From: Georgenia ruanii
Lineage (GTDB): Bacteria > Actinomycetota > Actinomycetes > Actinomycetales > Actinomycetaceae
Length of the DNA: 64,000 nt
NCBI RefSeq assembly: GCF_009193175.1
Contig: NZ_VUKE01000005.1
Location: 62,001-126,000, forward strand
Direction: 5' to 3'
Shown here: positions 1-8,798 of the stretch, piece after piece
Layout of the letters: every line of letters begins with the position of its first letter
Numbering within the stretch: the stretch's first letter is position 1
The notes under the pieces: model-generated
Database searches by the model: none
Seen by the model: the letters and a program-made list of their open reading frames with translations, nothing else
Told to the model about the DNA's origin: nothing
Translations under genes and position numbers: made by a program

Positions 1-465
1 GAGTCCGACCTGCACATCGCCATGGCCCAGGCCATGGGCGCCGCGGCCACCCCGATGGCCTACGGCGAGCTCTACACCGGCCTGCAGTCCGGGGTCGTCG
101 ACGCCGCCGAGAACAACGAGGTCTCCTACTTCACCCAGAAGCACTACGAGGTGGCCCCCTACTTCTCTTACACCAACCACCTCGTCGGGCTCGACTACCT
201 CGTCGTCAACAGCGACCTGCTCAACGAGATGTCGGAGGAGGACCGGGCCGCCTTCGACAAGGAGTGGACCGCCGCCTACGGGGAGCACACCCAGCTCTGG
301 ACCGAGTCCACCGAGAAGGCCATCGCCGACGCCAAGGCCGGCGGCGCCCAGTTCAGCGAGGTCGACGCCGCCGCGTTCGACCAGGTGCTCACGCCGCTGG
401 CGGACCAGTTCATCAAGACCGACGCCCAGCGCGCCCTCTACGACGCCGCCCGCGACGCGGCGTAG
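1..465 (+). CDS. dctP: TRAP transporter solute-binding protein DctP, C-terminal part
   Basis: The reading frame is open from base 1, so the gene begins upstream of the window and only its last 154 residues are here. They match the C-terminal half of the DctP family: the stretch GELYTGLQSGVVDAAENN is the family's ligand-clamp segment, followed by the long C-terminal helices. The protein is the extracytoplasmic receptor that hands a substrate, usually a carboxylate, to a sodium-driven TRAP permease. dctQ and dctM follow on the same strand, which confirms the system. A strong hairpin directly after the stop probably sets receptor expression apart from the permease genes. The substrate cannot be told from this fragment. 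Confidence 0.93.
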   Translation, partial: ESDLHIAMAQAMGAAATPMAYGELYTGLQSGVVDAAENNEVSYFTQKHYEVAPYFSYTNHLVGLDYLVVNSDLLNEMSEEDRAAFDKEWTAAYGEHTQLWTESTEKAIADAKAGGAQFSEVDAAAFDQVLTPLADQFIKTDAQRALYDAARDAA

Positions 466-476
466 CGAGCGGTTCA

Positions 477-518
477 GGCGGGGAGGCGCACCGTGACATC
501 CCGGTGCGCCTCCCCGCC
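477..518 (+). terminator. Intercistronic hairpin between dctP and dctQ
   Basis: A perfect 17-bp inverted repeat (477-493 with 502-518, loop 494-501) begins 12 bases after the dctP stop. There is no T tract. Hairpins in this place usually protect the receptor mRNA or end most transcripts, so that the binding protein is made in excess over the permease. Either reading fits here. Confidence 0.75.
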
Positions 519-590
519 GCCGCGTGCTCAGGAGGCACGTCATGGCATCAGTGAGCAGCGCGCACGCTGCACCCCACAGGGGAGGAAAGC

Positions 591-1205
591 ATGAGTAGCA
601 ACACAGTGGGCGGCGCCGACGGCGCATCGGTCGTCCCGGAGCAGGGGAGCGGTCCGGCCCGCACGCGCCCCACCGGCGGACCGGTCGTCGCGGCGCTGGA
701 GGCGGTGCGGAAGGTCATCGACCGCATTCTCATCGCCGTCTGCGTCGTCATCTTCGCCGCGCTCGTGGTGATCGTGTCCTGGCAGGTCTTCTCCCGCCAG
801 GTGCTGGACGCCCCGGCGACCTGGACCGAGGAGATGGCCCGGTACGTGTTCGTCGTCCTGGCCCTGCTCGGAGCGGCGCTGGTGTTCTCCGAGCGCGGGC
901 ACATCGCCGTCGAGGTCCTGATCCACAAGCTGCGCGAGCCGGTGCAGAAGGTCGTCGCCGTCGTCGTCGAGGCGACCATCATGTTCTTCGCCGTGTACGT
1001 CATGATCTTCGGCGGCTACGAGGTGGCGCAGAACGCCTGGGGCCAGAACGTCTCGACGCTGCCGCTGACCGTCGGGCAGATCTACATGATCCTGCCGGTC
1101 GCCGGCGTCCTGATCACGTTCTTCTCGCTCTGCCACGTCGTGGGGACGTTCGCCGGCACGGAGGAGCTCGTGCCCTCCGTCGACGAGAACAACCAAGGAA
1201 TCTGA
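591..1205 (+). CDS. dctQ: TRAP transporter small permease DctQ
   Basis: 204 residues. After a polar N-terminal tail of about 40 residues there are four hydrophobic segments, the usual DctQ layout; the family is normally 160-220 residues. The motif WTEEMARYVFVVLALLGAA is typical of DctQ helix 2. The small subunit forms the membrane permease with DctM and docks the DctP receptor. The ATG is preceded by a very good Shine-Dalgarno (GGGGAGGAA, 579-587). The next gene, dctM, starts 7 bases after the stop, so the two are co-translated. Confidence 0.93.
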   Translation: MSSNTVGGADGASVVPEQGSGPARTRPTGGPVVAALEAVRKVIDRILIAVCVVIFAALVVIVSWQVFSRQVLDAPATWTEEMARYVFVVLALLGAALVFSERGHIAVEVLIHKLREPVQKVVAVVVEATIMFFAVYVMIFGGYEVAQNAWGQNVSTLPLTVGQIYMILPVAGVLITFFSLCHVVGTFAGTEELVPSVDENNQGI

Positions 1206-1212
1206 GGCCGCC

Positions 1213-2523
1213 ATGGAACCCGTGACTCTCGCAACGATCGTCCTCCTGGGCGGCATCGTCATCGGCATCCTCATCGGTGTCCCGGTGGCCATCTCGATGG
1301 GCCTGCCCTCCGCGCTGGCCATCGTGGTCCTGCTCGGCTGGGACGGCGCGGCCCTGACCTCCGCCCAGCGGCTGTTCTCCGCCAGCAACTCCTTCGCCCT
1401 GCTGGCCATCCCGTTCTTCATCCTCGCGGGCGGGCTGATGAACACCGGTGGCATCGCCCAACGGCTCATCGACCTGGCGCAGGTGGTCGCCGGGCGGCTG
1501 CCGGCCTCGCTGGCGCAGACCACCGTGGTCGCCAACGCCATGTTCGGCGCCGTGTCGGGCGCGTCCGTCGCCTCGGCCGCCGCCGTCGGCTCGGTGCTCT
1601 CGCCGCCGATGCGCCGGGCCGGCTACGACCCCGCGTTCGCCGCCGCCGTCAACGCCACCTCCTCGCCCGCCGGCATGCTCATCCCGCCGAGCAACACGTT
1701 CATCGTCTACTCGCTCGTGTCGAGCACCTCGATCGCCGCGCTGTTCATGGCCGGCGTCGGCCCGGGCCTGCTGTGGGCGCTGGTGTGCATCGCCATGGTG
1801 GCGTTCTACGCCCGCAAGCACCCCGAGCTCGGGGGTGCCCAGCGGCCCACGCTGCGCCAGGCCGGCATCGTGTTCCTGCGCGCCATCCCCTCGCTGCTCA
1901 TGATCGTCGTCGTCATCGGCGGCATCCTGGCCGGGTACTTCACGGCCACCGAGTCCGCCGTCATCGCGGTGCTCTACGCCCTCGTCCTCGGGCTCATCCA
2001 GCGGACGCTGCCGGTGCGGGAGCTGCCGTCGATCATCCTCGAGGCGGCCAAGACCACGGCGATCGTCATGCTGCTCATCGGGGTCTCGGGCATCCTCGCG
2101 TGGGTCCTGTCCTTCGCGCGGGTGCCCGAGATGGTCGCCGACTCGCTCCTGGACCTGACCGACAACAAGGTGCTCATCCTCATCATCATCATGGTGATCC
2201 TGCTCATCGCGGGCACCGTCATGGACCCGACCCCGGCGATCCTCATCTTCACGCCGATCTTCCTGCCGGTCGTCACCGAGCTCGGCGTCTCGCCGATCCA
2301 CTTCGGCACGATGATGGTCTTCAACATGTGCCTGGGGAACATCTCCCCGCCGGTGGGCAACAACCTCTTCGTCGCCGCACGCGTGGCGAAGGTGCGGATC
2401 GAGCCGATGATCTCCCGGGTCATGCCGATCTTCTGGGCGCTGACCGCGGCGCTGTTCATCGTCGCGTTCGTCCCGCAGCTGTCCCTGTGGCTGCCGGAGC
2501 TCATGGGGCTGATCAAGCCCTAG
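1213..2523 (+). CDS. dctM: TRAP transporter large permease DctM
   Basis: 436 residues, hydrophobic throughout, with about a dozen predicted membrane segments. Family signatures include the AIPFFILAGGLM stretch, the SGASVASAAAVG loop, and near the C-terminus GTVMDPTPAILIFTPIFLPV followed by NISPPVGNNLF. This is the sodium/solute channel subunit of the TRAP transporter and the main transport pore. A GAGG ribosome site lies five bases before the ATG. The gene ends the TRAP operon; a strong terminator hairpin begins 18 bases after its stop. Confidence 0.95.
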   Translation: MEPVTLATIVLLGGIVIGILIGVPVAISMGLPSALAIVVLLGWDGAALTSAQRLFSASNSFALLAIPFFILAGGLMNTGGIAQRLIDLAQVVAGRLPASLAQTTVVANAMFGAVSGASVASAAAVGSVLSPPMRRAGYDPAFAAAVNATSSPAGMLIPPSNTFIVYSLVSSTSIAALFMAGVGPGLLWALVCIAMVAFYARKHPELGGAQRPTLRQAGIVFLRAIPSLLMIVVVIGGILAGYFTATESAVIAVLYALVLGLIQRTLPVRELPSIILEAAKTTAIVMLLIGVSGILAWVLSFARVPEMVADSLLDLTDNKVLILIIIMVILLIAGTVMDPTPAILIFTPIFLPVVTELGVSPIHFGTMMVFNMCLGNISPPVGNNLFVAARVAKVRIEPMISRVMPIFWALTAALFIVAFVPQLSLWLPELMGLIKP

Positions 2524-2541
2524 CCCGACCCCTCCCACCCG

Positions 2542-2580
2542 CGCCGGGCCGGCGCCGCTCCCCGCGGCGCCGGCCCGGCG
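2542..2580 (+). terminator. Terminator hairpin after the TRAP operon
   Basis: A perfect 17-bp GC stem (2542-2558 with 2564-2580) encloses a five-base loop TCCCC. No T run follows, as is common for actinobacterial terminators. It separates the TRAP genes from the LacI-regulated ABC operon. Confidence 0.8.
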
Positions 2581-2619
2581 TTCGTCGTGGCGCTCCCAGC
2601 ACCGGCTTGCGCGACGTGC

Positions 2620-2633
2620 TGCAACCCGTTGCA
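2620..2633 (+). promoter_or_regulatory. LacI-family operator-like palindrome, distal copy
   Basis: TGCAACCCGTTGCA: half-sites TGCAAC and GTTGCA around a CC centre. The same outer half-site TGCAA/TTGCA recurs at 2730-2743, exactly 110 bases away centre to centre, both upstream of the LacI-type gene. LacI-family operators are palindromes of this size. Two copies would allow DNA looping. Confidence 0.5.
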
Positions 2634-2718
2634 CCGCGGACGGGCGCCCGGGATCGACCATGCGTCCGCCGGAGAGCTCCGGCCCCACGGCGTCCGCATC
2701 ACAGCTCGGTAAACTCTC

Positions 2719-2748
2719 TTGACGCGGTCTGCAAGGGCTTGCACAGTA
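2719..2748 (+). promoter_or_regulatory. Promoter with LacI-type operator for the ABC operon
   Basis: A TTGACG -35 box (2719-2724) is followed by the palindrome TGCAAGGGCTTGCA (2730-2743), which fills most of the spacer; the -10 region near 2742-2748 is weak. The palindrome has the half-sites of the copy at 2620-2633. A repressor bound here would block polymerase, so autoregulation by the downstream LacI-family protein is the simplest reading. The operator call is inference; the palindromes are seen directly. Confidence 0.55.
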
Positions 2749-2774
2749 GGGCACCTCCACGAGGGGGTGGGGTT

Positions 2775-3785
2775 ATGCGCTCGACCGCACGCGACGTCGC
2801 CAAGATGGCCGGCGTGTCCATCTCGACGGTCTCCCGCGCGCTCTCCGCCCCGCAGAAGGTCGCCACCGGCACCCGGCAGAAGGTCGAGCAGGCCGCCCGC
2901 ACCCTCGGCTACGACCCCAACCTCGCGGCCCGCGAGCTGGCCACCGGCCGCACGGGCAACCTCGGCCTGGTCATCCCCGACCTCGAGAACCCCTTCTTCG
3001 CCTCGGTCACCAAGGCGGTGCAGGCCCGGGCCCGGGCCGCGGGCCACGCCGTCTTCGTGGCCGACACCGACGAGGACACCCACCAGGAGCCGCGGCTCGT
3101 GCGCAGCCTGGCCCGCCAGGTCGACGGCGTCATCCTGTGCGCCCCGCGTGTCACCGACGCCGAGCTCGCCGCGCTGGAGGCGGCCGCCCACACACGCATG
3201 ATCCTCATCAACCGCACGTGCGGGGACATGCCGTCGGTCACCGCCGACCACGTCGACGGCGTCCGGCAGGCGCTGCGCCACCTGCGCGCCCTGGGGCACC
3301 GGCACATCGCCTACGCCGGCGGGCCGAGCAGGTCCTGGGCCGACCAGCAGCGCCGCGCCGGGCTCACCACCGCGGCCGAGGAGCTCGGCGACGTCACCGT
3401 CGACGACCTCGGCGCCTTCGCGCCGGTCTTCTCCGGGGGCATGGCCGCCGCCGACCTCGTGCTGGCCAGCGGGGCCACGGCGGTGCTCGCCTACAACGAC
3501 CTCATGGCCATCGGACTGCTGGCCCGCGCCCGCGAGCGCGGCGTCGAGGTCCCCGGTGAGCTGAGCGTCGTCTCCTTCGACGACATCCCGCTGGCGGTCG
3601 CCGTCTCCCCGGCGCTGACGACCGTGGCGGTGCCCGTCGGCATGCTCGCGCGCACCGCCGTCGACCTCCTCACGGAGATGATCGACGAGGAGCGCACCGG
3701 TGCCGTCGGGCCGCCCGCCCGCCGCTCCCGCCTCGACCTACCCGTCGAGCTGAAGGTCCGGGGTACCACCGGTCCCCGTCGCTGA
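2775..3785 (+). CDS. LacI-family transcriptional regulator
   Basis: 336 residues. Residues 4-25 form the LacI helix-turn-helix and hinge lead-in (TARDVAKMAGVSISTVSRAL), and residues from about 60 form the periplasmic-binding-protein-like effector domain (GLVIPDLENPFFASV; later SVVSFDDIPLAVAVSPALTT). The frame is open far upstream, but this ATG is chosen because it gives the standard LacI N-terminus and has a G-rich ribosome site. The protein probably represses its own promoter and the ABC genes that start 45 bases downstream. Its inducer is unknown. Confidence 0.93.
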   Translation: MRSTARDVAKMAGVSISTVSRALSAPQKVATGTRQKVEQAARTLGYDPNLAARELATGRTGNLGLVIPDLENPFFASVTKAVQARARAAGHAVFVADTDEDTHQEPRLVRSLARQVDGVILCAPRVTDAELAALEAAAHTRMILINRTCGDMPSVTADHVDGVRQALRHLRALGHRHIAYAGGPSRSWADQQRRAGLTTAAEELGDVTVDDLGAFAPVFSGGMAAADLVLASGATAVLAYNDLMAIGLLARARERGVEVPGELSVVSFDDIPLAVAVSPALTTVAVPVGMLARTAVDLLTEMIDEERTGAVGPPARRSRLDLPVELKVRGTTGPRR

Positions 3786-3790
3786 GCACC

Positions 3791-3810
3791 CGCCGGCGAG
3801 GGCGCCGGCG
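3791..3810 (+). repeat. Inverted repeat between lacI-type gene and ABC genes
   Basis: CGCCGGCG, four bases, then CGCCGGCG: a perfect 8-bp hairpin in the 45-base gap. It may partly terminate transcription or stabilise the mRNA of the abundant binding protein. It is too short to call a full terminator. Confidence 0.45.
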
Positions 3811-3830
3811 GCACACAGAGAGGAAGCGCC

Positions 3831-5084
3831 ATGAGACGCACCACCCTGCAGGTCGCCACCGCCGCCGTGGCCCTGGGCATGCTGCTCGCCGCGTGCTCGC
3901 CGCCGGAGACCGGCGGCGGGGCCACCACCGCCCCGAGCGGGGACGGCACCGCGACCGGCACCGCGGCCGGCGACGTCCCCGACAAGCCGTCCGCGCCGGT
4001 CACGCTCAACATCCTCGACGTGGCGGGCAACAGCAAGCTCACCACGACGATGGTCGACGAGTTCGTCCAGAAGAACCCCGACGTCGTCTCGGCCGTGACG
4101 TGGGAGACCGGCGCCGCGCCGGACCTGGTGGGCACCATCAAGCCGCAGGTCGACTCCGGCAGCCTGCAGGTAGACCTGGTCATGACCGGCACCGACGGCC
4201 TCTCCGCCGGCATCGACCAGGACCTGTGGATCCCGCTGGTCACCGACTACGGCGACCGGCTGAGCAACCAGAAGAACTACCTCGAGCCGGCGGCGAAGAT
4301 GCAGGAGCTGGCTCAGGGCTTCGGCGCCGTGACGACCTACTACCCGTCCGGCCCGCTGCTCCAGTACAACCCGGACGTCGTCAAGGACGGCGACGTGCCG
4401 AAGGACCCCCAGGAGCTGCTCGACTGGGCCAAGGCGAACCCCGGCAAGTTCGGCTACGCCCGCCCGGCCAACTCCGGGCCCGGCCGCACCTTCCTCCAGG
4501 GCCTGCCCTACATGCTCGGCGACAAGGACCCCTCCGACCCGGAGAACGGCTGGGAGAAGACCTGGGCGTACCTCAAGGAGCTCAACCAGGTCATCGACAA
4601 CTACCCGACGGGCACCGGGCAGGTCATCACCAACATGTCCGACGGCACCTGGGCGATGATCCCGACGACGACCGGGTGGGACATCGAGCCGCGCGCGGAC
4701 GGCCGCGAGCCCGAGAACATCCAGGCGGCCGCGTTCGACGACTTCACCTGGGTGACCGACGCGCACTACGCCGTCGTGCCCAAGGGGCAGAGCCCGGACA
4801 AGATCTCCGCCATCCTCCTGCTGCTGCAGGACATGCTCACCCCCGAGCAGAACGCCAAGGCCTACGACAACGGCTACTTCTACCCGGGTCCGTCCATCGA
4901 GGGCGCCACCCTGGACAAGGCCCCGCAGGAGAGCCAGGACGTCATCAAGAAGTTCGGTCGTGACTGGTACGACGACCTCATCGCCTCCAAGCCCACCCAG
5001 TCGCCGCTCCCGGCAGACAAGCTGGTCAAGGCGTTCGACATCTGGGACCGCGAGATCGGCGCCGGCAAGTACGAGAGCAAGTGA
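3831..5084 (+). CDS. ABC transporter substrate-binding lipoprotein
   Basis: 417 residues. The N-terminus is a lipoprotein signal peptide with lipobox LLAAC (cysteine at residue 22), then a low-complexity Gly/Thr/Ala linker to about residue 50. The mature part resembles family 1 extracellular solute-binding proteins of the YnjB/polyamine-iron type: the paired permeases and PotA-like ATPase point the same way. It should sit on the outer face of the membrane and deliver substrate to the permeases encoded next. AGAGGAAG lies nine bases before the ATG. The actual substrate is not readable from the sequence. Confidence 0.9.
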   Translation: MRRTTLQVATAAVALGMLLAACSPPETGGGATTAPSGDGTATGTAAGDVPDKPSAPVTLNILDVAGNSKLTTTMVDEFVQKNPDVVSAVTWETGAAPDLVGTIKPQVDSGSLQVDLVMTGTDGLSAGIDQDLWIPLVTDYGDRLSNQKNYLEPAAKMQELAQGFGAVTTYYPSGPLLQYNPDVVKDGDVPKDPQELLDWAKANPGKFGYARPANSGPGRTFLQGLPYMLGDKDPSDPENGWEKTWAYLKELNQVIDNYPTGTGQVITNMSDGTWAMIPTTTGWDIEPRADGREPENIQAAAFDDFTWVTDAHYAVVPKGQSPDKISAILLLLQDMLTPEQNAKAYDNGYFYPGPSIEGATLDKAPQESQDVIKKFGRDWYDDLIASKPTQSPLPADKLVKAFDIWDREIGAGKYESK

Positions 5085-5121
5085 CCGCAGCGGCGACGGA
5101 CAGCACCGAGGACGGCACATC

Positions 5122-6258
5122 ATGGCGATCTCAGCGGGTGTCTTCGAGACCCTCGAGCTGCGCGGGGTCGGGCGCAGCTTCGGCGGGCAGGTCGCGCTGG
5201 TCGACCTCGACCTGACGATCCGGGCAGGGGAGTTCATCGCCCTGCTCGGGCCGTCGGGTTGCGGGAAGTCCACCGCGCTCAACTGCCTGGCCGGTCTCCT
5301 GCCGCTCACCCACGGCACGATCACGATCGACGACGAGCGCGTGGACACCGTGCCCTCGGAGCGCCGCGGCTTCGGCATGGTGTTCCAGAACTACGCGCTC
5401 TTCCCACACCTGACGGTGGAGAAGAACATCGCCTTCGGGCTGCAGATGCGCAAGGTGCCCCGCGCCGAGATCCGGCGGCGGGTGGCCGAGGCAGTGGCCC
5501 TGGTCAAGCTCGACGGGCACGAGAAGAAGCTCCCCGGGCAGCTCTCCGGCGGGCAGCAGCAGCGCGTGGCCATCGCCCGGGCGGTCGTGCTCGAGCCCCG
5601 GCTGGTGCTCATGGACGAGCCGCTGTCCAACCTCGACGCCAAGCTGCGCCTGGAGATGCGCATGGAGATCCGGCGGCTGCACCAGAGCCTGGGGCTGACC
5701 ACCGTCTACGTCACCCACGACCAGGAGGAGGCGCTGTCCATGGCGGACCGGCTCGTGGTCCTGCGCGAGGGGCGGGTGCAGCAGGTCGGCACCCCCGAGG
5801 AGCTGCACAACGCCCCGGTGAACTGGCACGTCGCGGACTTCATGGGGTACCGCAACCTCACCGACGTCACCGTGGTCACCGTCGACGGCGGGCAGGCCGT
5901 CGTCGACGGCGGCCTGGGTCGCCTGACCGCCGCGGCGGTGCAGGAGGTGCGGGCCGGCGGGCCGGCGCGCCTGGCCATCCGCCCCGAGGACCTGCGGATC
6001 GTGGCGCCCGGCGCGCAGCCGATGGGCGGCAACGCCGTGCCGGCGCGGGTCGCCGTCGTGGAGTACCACGGGCGGGAGTTCGCCGTCGGCGCCCTCACCG
6101 CCGACGGCACCACCCTCCACGTGCGCAGCGACTACCCGCCCCAGGTGGGGGAGGAGGTCACGCTGACCGTGGACCCGGCGCGGGCGCGGCTGTACCGCGC
6201 GGCCATCGAGGACGGCCTGGACGCCCGGGCGCGCGAGCTCGAGGAGGCCCGGGGATGA
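5122..6258 (+). CDS. ABC transporter ATP-binding protein, PotA/CUT-like
   Basis: 378 residues. Walker [10 protein letters not shown] lies near residues 43-51, the signature [14 protein letters not shown] near 148-161, Walker [13 protein letters not shown] near 168-179, and the H-loop in [14 protein letters not shown]-terminal beta-barrel (TOBE-like) domain follows from about residue 245. This layout is typical of importers in the polyamine/iron/sugar group. The ATG is chosen because it gives a normal N-terminus and follows GAGGACGG; the frame is open further up, inside the previous gene's end. The stop overlaps the next ATG (ATGA), so the two are coupled. Confidence 0.93.
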   Translation: MAISAGVFETLELRGVGRSFGGQVALVDLDLTIRAGEFIALLGPSGCGKSTALNCLAGLLPLTHGTITIDDERVDTVPSERRGFGMVFQNYALFPHLTVEKNIAFGLQMRKVPRAEIRRRVAEAVALVKLDGHEKKLPGQLSGGQQQRVAIARAVVLEPRLVLMDEPLSNLDAKLRLEMRMEIRRLHQSLGLTTVYVTHDQEEALSMADRLVVLREGRVQQVGTPEELHNAPVNWHVADFMGYRNLTDVTVVTVDGGQAVVDGGLGRLTAAAVQEVRAGGPARLAIRPEDLRIVAPGAQPMGGNAVPARVAVVEYHGREFAVGALTADGTTLHVRSDYPPQVGEEVTLTVDPARARLYRAAIEDGLDARARELEEARG

Positions 6259-7184
6259 GCGCCGCACCCGGGAGACGACGGGAGCGCGGCTCGGCCAGCC
6301 TGCGCCACCGGCTGGCCGAGCGGGGGATCGACACCGGGCTGCTGCTCCTCGTCCCGGCGGTCGTGTTCGCGGTCGCGCTCTTCATCTACCCGTTCTTCTA
6401 CGGCCTGGGCCTGACGGTCCAGCCCACCGCGCTGACCCAGCAGCGCTGGGGCGGGGGGATCTTCGCCAACTACGTGGCGTTCTTCCGCGACCCGTTCATC
6501 TTCGACAGCGTGTGGATCACCATGCGGCTGGCCCTGCCGGTGGCGCTGTTCAACGTGCTGGCGGCGGTGCCGGTCGCGTTCAAGCTGCGTCACCGCTTCC
6601 GCGGCAAGCGCTTCCTCCAGACCCTGCTGGTGCTGCCCATCGCGCTGGGCACGGTGCTCACCGCGCAGGGGCTGCTCATCTTCGCCGGGCGGCAGGGATG
6701 GCTCAACCGCTTCCTCGTCGACGTGGGCCTCGTCGGCGAGCCGGTGCAGCTGGTGATGAACTACACCGGCGTCTTCCTGTCGCTGGTGATCTCCGGCTTC
6801 CCGTTCGCGTTCCTGCTCATCTCCTCCTACCTCTCGGGCATCGATCCCGCGCTCGAGGCGGCCGCGACGACGCTGGGGGCGAGCTGGTTCCAGCGCTTCC
6901 GCCGGGTGATCCTGCCGCTGCTCGCCCCCGGGCTCGCCACCACGTTCATCCTCACCTTCGTGCTGGCGTTCTCCGTCTTCCCCTCCGCCCGCCTGGTCGG
7001 CGACGCCGGCGGCTCCACCCGCGTCATGGCGCTCATGGCGTACCGGGCCTTCGGGGAGCAGATCGACTACCCGATGGCCTCGACCATCGCGGTGATGATG
7101 GGCGTCGTCGAGCTCGTCGTCATCGCCCTGGTGCTGCTGTGGCGGGCCACGCTCTACAAGGGGACGACCGGAGGGAAGGGCTGA
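6255..7184 (+). CDS. ABC transporter permease, first subunit
   Basis: 309 residues with six predicted membrane helices. The EAA loop that docks the ATPase is seen as [20 protein letters not shown] (about residues 199-218). The N-terminus is short and basic, and helix 1 starts near residue 30. The start codon shares bases with the stop of the ATPase gene, and the stop TGA shares its last base with the next ATG. It forms the transmembrane channel with the following permease. Confidence 0.92.
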   Translation: MSAAPGRRRERGSASLRHRLAERGIDTGLLLLVPAVVFAVALFIYPFFYGLGLTVQPTALTQQRWGGGIFANYVAFFRDPFIFDSVWITMRLALPVALFNVLAAVPVAFKLRHRFRGKRFLQTLLVLPIALGTVLTAQGLLIFAGRQGWLNRFLVDVGLVGEPVQLVMNYTGVFLSLVISGFPFAFLLISSYLSGIDPALEAAATTLGASWFQRFRRVILPLLAPGLATTFILTFVLAFSVFPSARLVGDAGGSTRVMALMAYRAFGEQIDYPMASTIAVMMGVVELVVIALVLLWRATLYKGTTGGKG

Positions 7185-8065
7185 TGGCCACCACCACCGC
7201 GAACGCGCCGGACACCGCGGCGCCGGTCCGCCGCCTCGTCGCCGCGCCGAGCACCTGGCTCGTGTGGGCGCTGACGGCCGTGTTCTTCGTCTTCCTCGTC
7301 GGGATCCTCGTCTCGGTGGTCATCGACTCCGTCGGCCGGCAGTGGTTCACCGGCTGGCTGCCCGCGGAGTTCACCACCGAGTGGTACAGCCGGGCCTGGG
7401 CGCGTTTCGACCTCACCCACGTCGTCGGCGTCACCGTCGGCGTCGCGCTGACCGTCGTGGTGATCTCCATCCTCATCGGCGTGCCGGCGTCGTACGTGCT
7501 CGCCCGGCGCGACTTCCCCGGCAAGCGGCTGGTCACGCTGCTGTTCCTGCTGCCGATCATCATCCCGCCGATCACCTACGGCATCCCGCTGGCCACGGTG
7601 ATGTACAACGTCGGCCTGGGCCGCACCGTGGTCGCCGTCGTGCTCGTCAACCTGGTGCCCTCGGTGCCGTTCGTCATCCTGACCATGACGCCGTTCATCG
7701 AGCAGATCAACCCGGCGATCGAGAGCGCCGCGCGGATGTCCGGGGCGCGGATGACGGACGTGTTCGTGCGGATCCTCGGGCCGCTCCTGGTGCCGGGCAT
7801 TCTCGCCGCGGGCATCCTCGTCCTCGTCCGCACGGTGGGGATGTTCGAGCTGACCTTCCTCGTCTCCGGGCCGCCGAGCGACACCCTCGTGGTGGCGATC
7901 TACCGCGCCATGACCTCCGCCGGCGGCGGCGAGGCGCGCCAGCTGGTCTCCGCCATGGCGTTCCTCTACACGGCGACGATGCTGGTGATCCTCCTCATCG
8001 CGCTGCGCTTCATCAACCCCACCCAGCTCGTGGCGCGGGTGCGGGAGACCCGGGAGGAGGACTGA
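7184..8065 (+). CDS. ABC transporter permease, second subunit
   Basis: 293 residues, six predicted helices. The EAA-type loop reads ESAARMSGARMTDVFVRIL (about residues 181-199). The ATG overlaps the preceding stop (TGATG), so translation is coupled. The last gene of the LacI-regulated importer; a long GC hairpin follows 36 bases after the stop. Confidence 0.92.
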   Translation: MATTTANAPDTAAPVRRLVAAPSTWLVWALTAVFFVFLVGILVSVVIDSVGRQWFTGWLPAEFTTEWYSRAWARFDLTHVVGVTVGVALTVVVISILIGVPASYVLARRDFPGKRLVTLLFLLPIIIPPITYGIPLATVMYNVGLGRTVVAVVLVNLVPSVPFVILTMTPFIEQINPAIESAARMSGARMTDVFVRILGPLLVPGILAAGILVLVRTVGMFELTFLVSGPPSDTLVVAIYRAMTSAGGGEARQLVSAMAFLYTATMLVILLIALRFINPTQLVARVRETREED

Positions 8066-8101
8066 GCCTGCCCGGCCGGGGCCGGCGCGGGCGGGTCCCG
8101 G

Positions 8102-8140
8102 CCGGCGCCGCGGACGGCGGTCCGCCGCCCGCGGCGCCGG
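8102..8140 (+). terminator. Terminator hairpin after the ABC operon
   Basis: A 12-bp perfect stem (8102-8113 with 8129-8140) with an inner helix at 8111-8115/8120-8124. No T tract. It ends just before the -10 box of the MarR gene. Confidence 0.7.
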
Positions 8141-8159
8141 GGCCCGTAAGGTGAGCCCC

Positions 8160-8630
8160 ATGGAGGAGAGGGCACAGGTCGCGGCGCACGCCCCGGCCGG
8201 TAGCCGCCTGGCCGCCGAGGCCTGGGAATCGCTCTTCCGCACCCAGGTCGCCCTCATGCGCCGGTTCGAGAACGACGGCGACTTCGCCCCGCTGCGCCCG
8301 CGCGAGTACGACGTGCTCTTCACCCTCAGCCGCGCCGAGGACCGGCGCCTGCGGCTGCGCGACCTCAACGACCAGGTCTTCATGAGCCAGCCCAGCCTCA
8401 GCCGGATGGTCGACCGGCTCGAGCTGCGGGGCCTCGTGGCGCGCGAGCCGGCGCCCGACGACGCCCGGGGCGTCCTCGTGGCGCTCACCGAGGACGGGCT
8501 GGCCCTGCAGAAGCAGGTGGGTCGCCAGCACGTGCGCAGCATCGCCCGCTACGTGGGCGGGGCCCTCGACGAGGACGAGCTGCGCGCGCTCGTGGCGCTG
8601 ACGTCGAAGCTGCGCGCCTACCGGCCGTGA
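8160..8630 (+). CDS. MarR-family transcriptional regulator
   Basis: 156 residues. The winged-helix core runs from about residue 50 to 115, with the recognition segment LNDQVFMSQPSLSRMVDRLE and the wing around DDARGVLVALTEDG; flanking helices form the dimer interface. MarR proteins are dimeric repressors that answer to small, often aromatic, ligands. The ATG is preceded by TAAGGT (8147-8152) and seven bases, the layout of a leaderless actinobacterial promoter. A GTG at 8151 in the same frame lies inside that box and is less likely. It stands alone between the ABC operon and nhaA, so its target is unclear. Confidence 0.9.
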   Translation: MEERAQVAAHAPAGSRLAAEAWESLFRTQVALMRRFENDGDFAPLRPREYDVLFTLSRAEDRRLRLRDLNDQVFMSQPSLSRMVDRLELRGLVAREPAPDDARGVLVALTEDGLALQKQVGRQHVRSIARYVGGALDEDELRALVALTSKLRAYRP

Positions 8631-8690
8631 GGCACTGCACCGACCCGGCCTGACGGCCCGGGTGCGCGGGCGGCCACCGCTGTGGCGGAG

Positions 8691-8724
8691 GCCTCGCGGG
8701 CAGGCCCTGCGATCAGGGCGAGGC
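8691..8724 (+). terminator. Possible terminator after the MarR gene
   Basis: GCCTCGC (8691-8697) pairs with GCGAGGC (8718-8724); a smaller inner hairpin competes with it. It lies just upstream of the nhaA promoter. Weak evidence. Confidence 0.4.
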
Positions 8725-8731
8725 CGTCCCG

Positions 8732-8798
8732 TATGCTGGGTGGCAGGTGAGCCGGGAAGTCTGGTCGGCACTGCTGCCGCCGACCCCAGGAGCCTTCC
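8732..8798 (+). promoter_or_regulatory. nhaA promoter and structured leader, possible riboswitch
   Basis: A TATGCT -10 box (8732-8737) has no clear -35. The leader then holds a perfect 7-bp hairpin (8763-8769 with 8779-8785) whose loop contains CTGCC (8774-8778). That pentamer is complementary to GGCAG at 8742-8746, so a pseudoknot can form. GCCG (8751-8754) can instead pair with CGGC (8766-8769), an alternative that would open the hairpin. The ribosome site AGGAG lies right after the structure. Known nhaA leaders include the nhaA-I (lithium) and nhaA-II motifs, and a pseudoknotted ion-sensing leader would fit; class membership is inferred from memory only. Confidence 0.5.

Noticed and set aside
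8151-8159. GTG start for the MarR gene
   Set aside because: It lies within the TAAGGT -10 box; the ATG seven bases after that box fits a leaderless transcript.
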